Positions 61,160 to 64,000 of a stretch of 64,000 nt of DNA are shown here, piece after piece. How positions within the stretch are numbered: the first letter of the stretch is position 1; the number at the start of each line of letters is the position of its first letter. Both the position numbers and the translations under genes were made by a program. The notes below the pieces were generated by a model. The model saw only the letters and a program-made list of their open reading frames with translations, searched no databases and was not told where the DNA came from. Origin of the DNA: Owenia fusiformis (Eukaryota; Annelida; Polychaeta; Sabellida; Oweniidae); NCBI GenBank assembly GCA_903813345.2, contig CAIIXF020000003.1, positions 22,955,248-23,019,247 on the forward strand, read 5' to 3'.

Positions 61160-62305
61160 ATGTAAAACCTAATGTCTTTTACAAGTACAATGGCATAAAA
61201 GCGTTTGTACAAAAGATGTAATGATACTGTGAAATTACAAGAGTACATATTTATGGAATTGGTCCTGTAAATGAACAGCATTACAATAATTTACACTAAT
61301 ATTGTGGAGGCTTTACACAATGTTACCTGTATTGCTCGTGATCTTTTCTAAGGGCCGGGAAACCACTAAAAAAAATTTATTCCTTTTTTATTCATAGAAA
61401 AACATTTGAAAGCAGTTACATTAACATATACAATATTCATAATATCATAGTAGTCACACAATAACCACACTAAAACACTAAAATGATAATGTTTTTTTAT
61501 TTATTCCCAGCCTAGGTCATAGATTATTGAATTATTGATAGATAAGTCGATGTATAAAATGATTTTTATTGTATAGAATTATGAGTTGTATGATTTTTGT
61601 ACATAATTTTATAGAATGGTTATAAATTGTTATATAGATGGTATATAACTTGTTTATACTTGTAAATTGTGAAAAGATTCTATAAAATACACATAAACAC
61701 TACTAAGTGTAACAGTACTTTTTGCTTGTATTAAAATATTGAGTTTTCAGCTTTTATTATGTCACCACCACAAGTGTTGACATATTTTTAAATTAGTTTC
61801 CAACTTTTTTTGGATGGTATTTGCCAGTTGGGTTTCAGAATCTGTAACAAATGGCAGGTTGTGACATTTTGCATGTTAATGCCTTGTTACTTCTGGCCCC
61901 CCATTCTTTATTTCCCTATATATTGATCTACATCAGCCTCAGGCACAGTCCCCGCAGAACAGTCCTTACTAGTGTAAATGAATAGAGGGAATGTTCTTTT
62001 TGAATCATAGTTAAGTACATGAATCTACCACTTATAAATTACCCGGTGTCACATAAAAAATTGTACCCAAGTGAAACAGGATTAACTATTTCCTTGAACA
62101 AAATGCATGAACTTTTTTTAATGAGATCAAATTACTTACTGAGAAAGGAGTGGTATCGATATGGAGAACTTTTTGAACACACGTTTCTCTTAAACCAGTC
62201 ATAAAAAAATCTAAAAATTTAACACATCGTCAATTAAATGGTCATCTTTTGAATGGTAACAATATAATTTGAAAAATTTATATATACTTTCATCTATATT
62301 GTTTT
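61160..62305. other. RTTN 3' untranslated region and downstream
   Basis: AT-rich; ATTAAA at 61730-61735 is the best poly(A) candidate. A dispersed-repeat copy follows at 61759-61887. No further gene is recognised. Confidence 0.5.
61759..61887. repeat. Dispersed ~130-bp repeat
   Basis: atgtcaccaccacaagtgtt to ttgcatgttaatgccttgt, close to the family consensus. Confidence 0.75.
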
Positions 62306-63171
62306 GACGTGTCGCGCAAAAAGGTCGCGCCCGCATTGTTACACACTTTCGCTTTTTAACACCACATAATGTGACGTTTTTGAGAAAAATGTACACATAT
62401 GGAAATCCTTTCGTCCTCCACATTTGCCTCTATATCTCAAAATATTTAAGGCGAATAACTCTGATATCGTATATGTATTAACAAAGGGATAGGAGCATCA
62501 TAAAACATGAATCATTTAATATTTTAGGTGAAATAAATATACGCGTTGCTGTGCTTGAAAAAATTAGCCCTATTTTAATGAATTTTGAAAACCTTTCGTT
62601 CTCCACTCTTCCACATACAACAGACAACATATACTTTTGCGAACAAAATCAACTATTTGTTAATAAACTAGAGTTTAAGAGCAAAATAATCATGTATGAT
62701 TTATTAAAAATTGATCTCGTATTTTTTGTTTAATGTACACCTGAAAAGTTGAAGGTAGCAAAAAAGGTCGCTGTCAACAGATTCTATTTTTCAAATTCTA
62801 TGACGTCACAATATGGGACGCTTACTAAAATTCATCCTTTGAAATAAAACTTCCATCTTCTTTTATCAAGACGAAAAATAAGTATAATAGTCATATATTG
62901 TTTGAGTTATGAGCGTTTAAAGACGAAAAATAATTCAAAATGTAACGTGTCAACAGGGGATATTTGCCAGATGTTTTGGTAAAAAAACTATTTTTTAAAA
63001 AAGAACGCGCAAGAATCGTGAATGGAGAGTAGTTGATCTAAAAACTTCATCGAAACAGCTTTAAAATGATATATAACTTTAATTAGAATATTATCTTATA
63101 ATCCGGGGAATCAAAGTTACATTCACGCGATACCCTTAAAAAACAAATGCGCCACCTTTTTGCGACACGTC
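62306..63171. mobile_element. Inverted-repeat element GACGTGTCGC, 866 bp
   Basis: Ends gacgtgtcgcgcaaaaaggt and its near-complement (acctttttgcgacacgtc). No ORF above 65 codons and no certain target duplication. Confidence 0.65.
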
Positions 63172-63660
63172 TTTAGAAAACACATCAAACTCTTTTTTTG
63201 CTTTTGGTATCATGTTTCCAGAGTGAAATGAAACATCTTTCCGAACCTCATTGGAACAAAATGACAAAAACACAACACGTTTAGGTCTCTCAATATTGTA
63301 ATTGTACAAAGGAAATTTGGGTTGATTTCAAAAAAGTATCTTGTTAATGAAATAAAAGGTTTATCTTGATTTTTATCTACTTCGGGGGATTTTGTTTTAA
63401 TTTTTTGAATACTTTTTTAAAATCAACCAAAAATTCCTCCTCCATCATAATCGATGCAGAGCTAAATGCAATTTCAAACTAAATGCAATACCAAACTTGA
63501 AAAATGGGTGATGGTATTAAAAAAAGTTTTTCTCTTTTAAATATTATTAGATAGAAAATTATGTTGTTATTCCACGTTTATCTCGGTACAATTTTTTGAG
63601 ACGCCGTGATTATGCAATTTTCCTGTGCCACTTTACAACAATTGTGGTGCTGATATTTTT

Positions 63661-64000
63661 ATCCCATCGAACAAATTTTTGGGGGGATATATAGAACGGC
63701 TCTGTCTATCCGTCTGAGGAAAAACTCAAATACCGTTGGACTAATATCGTTTATAGTATATTTTATAAGTATATGCCCCATGTGAATACAAGGTTCTGTC
63801 GAACGCTTATTTCTAAAGTCGCCGCCGGTTTCAAAATGGCCGCTATTTTAGTGTCAATTTTACAGTATTTTAGGCACAACATGTAAAACTTTAATATTTA
63901 TGTTTTAATTGCAAAAGAAAATATAGGATATTGATTTAGTTGAAAATCTACTTTATAAAGAAATATATGGTGGCCATCTTGAAAAATGACGCCTGTTACA
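63661..64000. repeat. Dispersed repeat (3518 family), runs off window end
   Basis: atcccatcgaacaaattttt, then caaataccgttggac, aaaatggccgctattttagt and gtggccatcttgaaaaatg, in the same order as at 3518-3835. Confidence 0.8.

Noticed and set aside
62551-62733. 60-codon ORF downstream of rotatin
   Set aside because: It lies within the 62306-63171 inverted-repeat element, is AT-rich and has no family signal.

Overview
The window is eukaryotic genomic DNA from an animal: AT-rich, intron-dense and packed with short DNA-transposon relics, palindromes and minisatellites. Codon-level similarity and repeat style suggest a marine invertebrate, perhaps a deuterostome such as a hemichordate. That placement is an impression, not a demonstrated assignment.

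The backbone is one large plus-strand gene, rotatin (RTTN), a centriole and cilium-base protein. I followed 42 exons from 1834 to a TAG stop at 61157-61159. Every splice site is AG/GT and every reading phase joins, giving about 2,233 residues, close to my recollection of 2,226 for the human protein. Only the tiny first coding exon was not found.

Three minus-strand genes lie inside RTTN introns. (1) A pantothenate-kinase-4-like gene (13553 down to about 6734) in RTTN intron 2. (2) A two-exon rhodopsin-class peptide GPCR (47189-45509) in the 11-kb intron between exons 38 and 39. (3) A two-exon secreted trypsin-like protease with cysteine-rich, VWC and TSP1 modules (58891-57081) between exons 41 and 42.

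The most striking structure is in the PanK-like gene. The 48-base exon encoding its glycine-rich nucleotide-binding loop is repeated 26 times at an exact 89-base period (8684-10955). Twenty-two copies keep an AG acceptor, a GT donor and a symmetric phase-0 frame, and they encode about ten peptide variants. The spacers are only 41 bases, too short for ordinary splicing between neighbours. The array therefore looks like a Dscam-style set of mutually exclusive exons, or a minisatellite that captured an exon.

Other tandem arrays also start in coding DNA: four-plus 71-base copies of the 3' end of RTTN exon 29, a decayed copy of exon 42, and an 80-base minisatellite that supplies the GPCR C-terminus. 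Introns hold hAT elements with 8-base target duplications, a 2.5-kb near-perfect palindrome carrying a duplicated ORF, nested MITEs, tRNA-headed SINEs and a recurrent ~130-base dispersed repeat.
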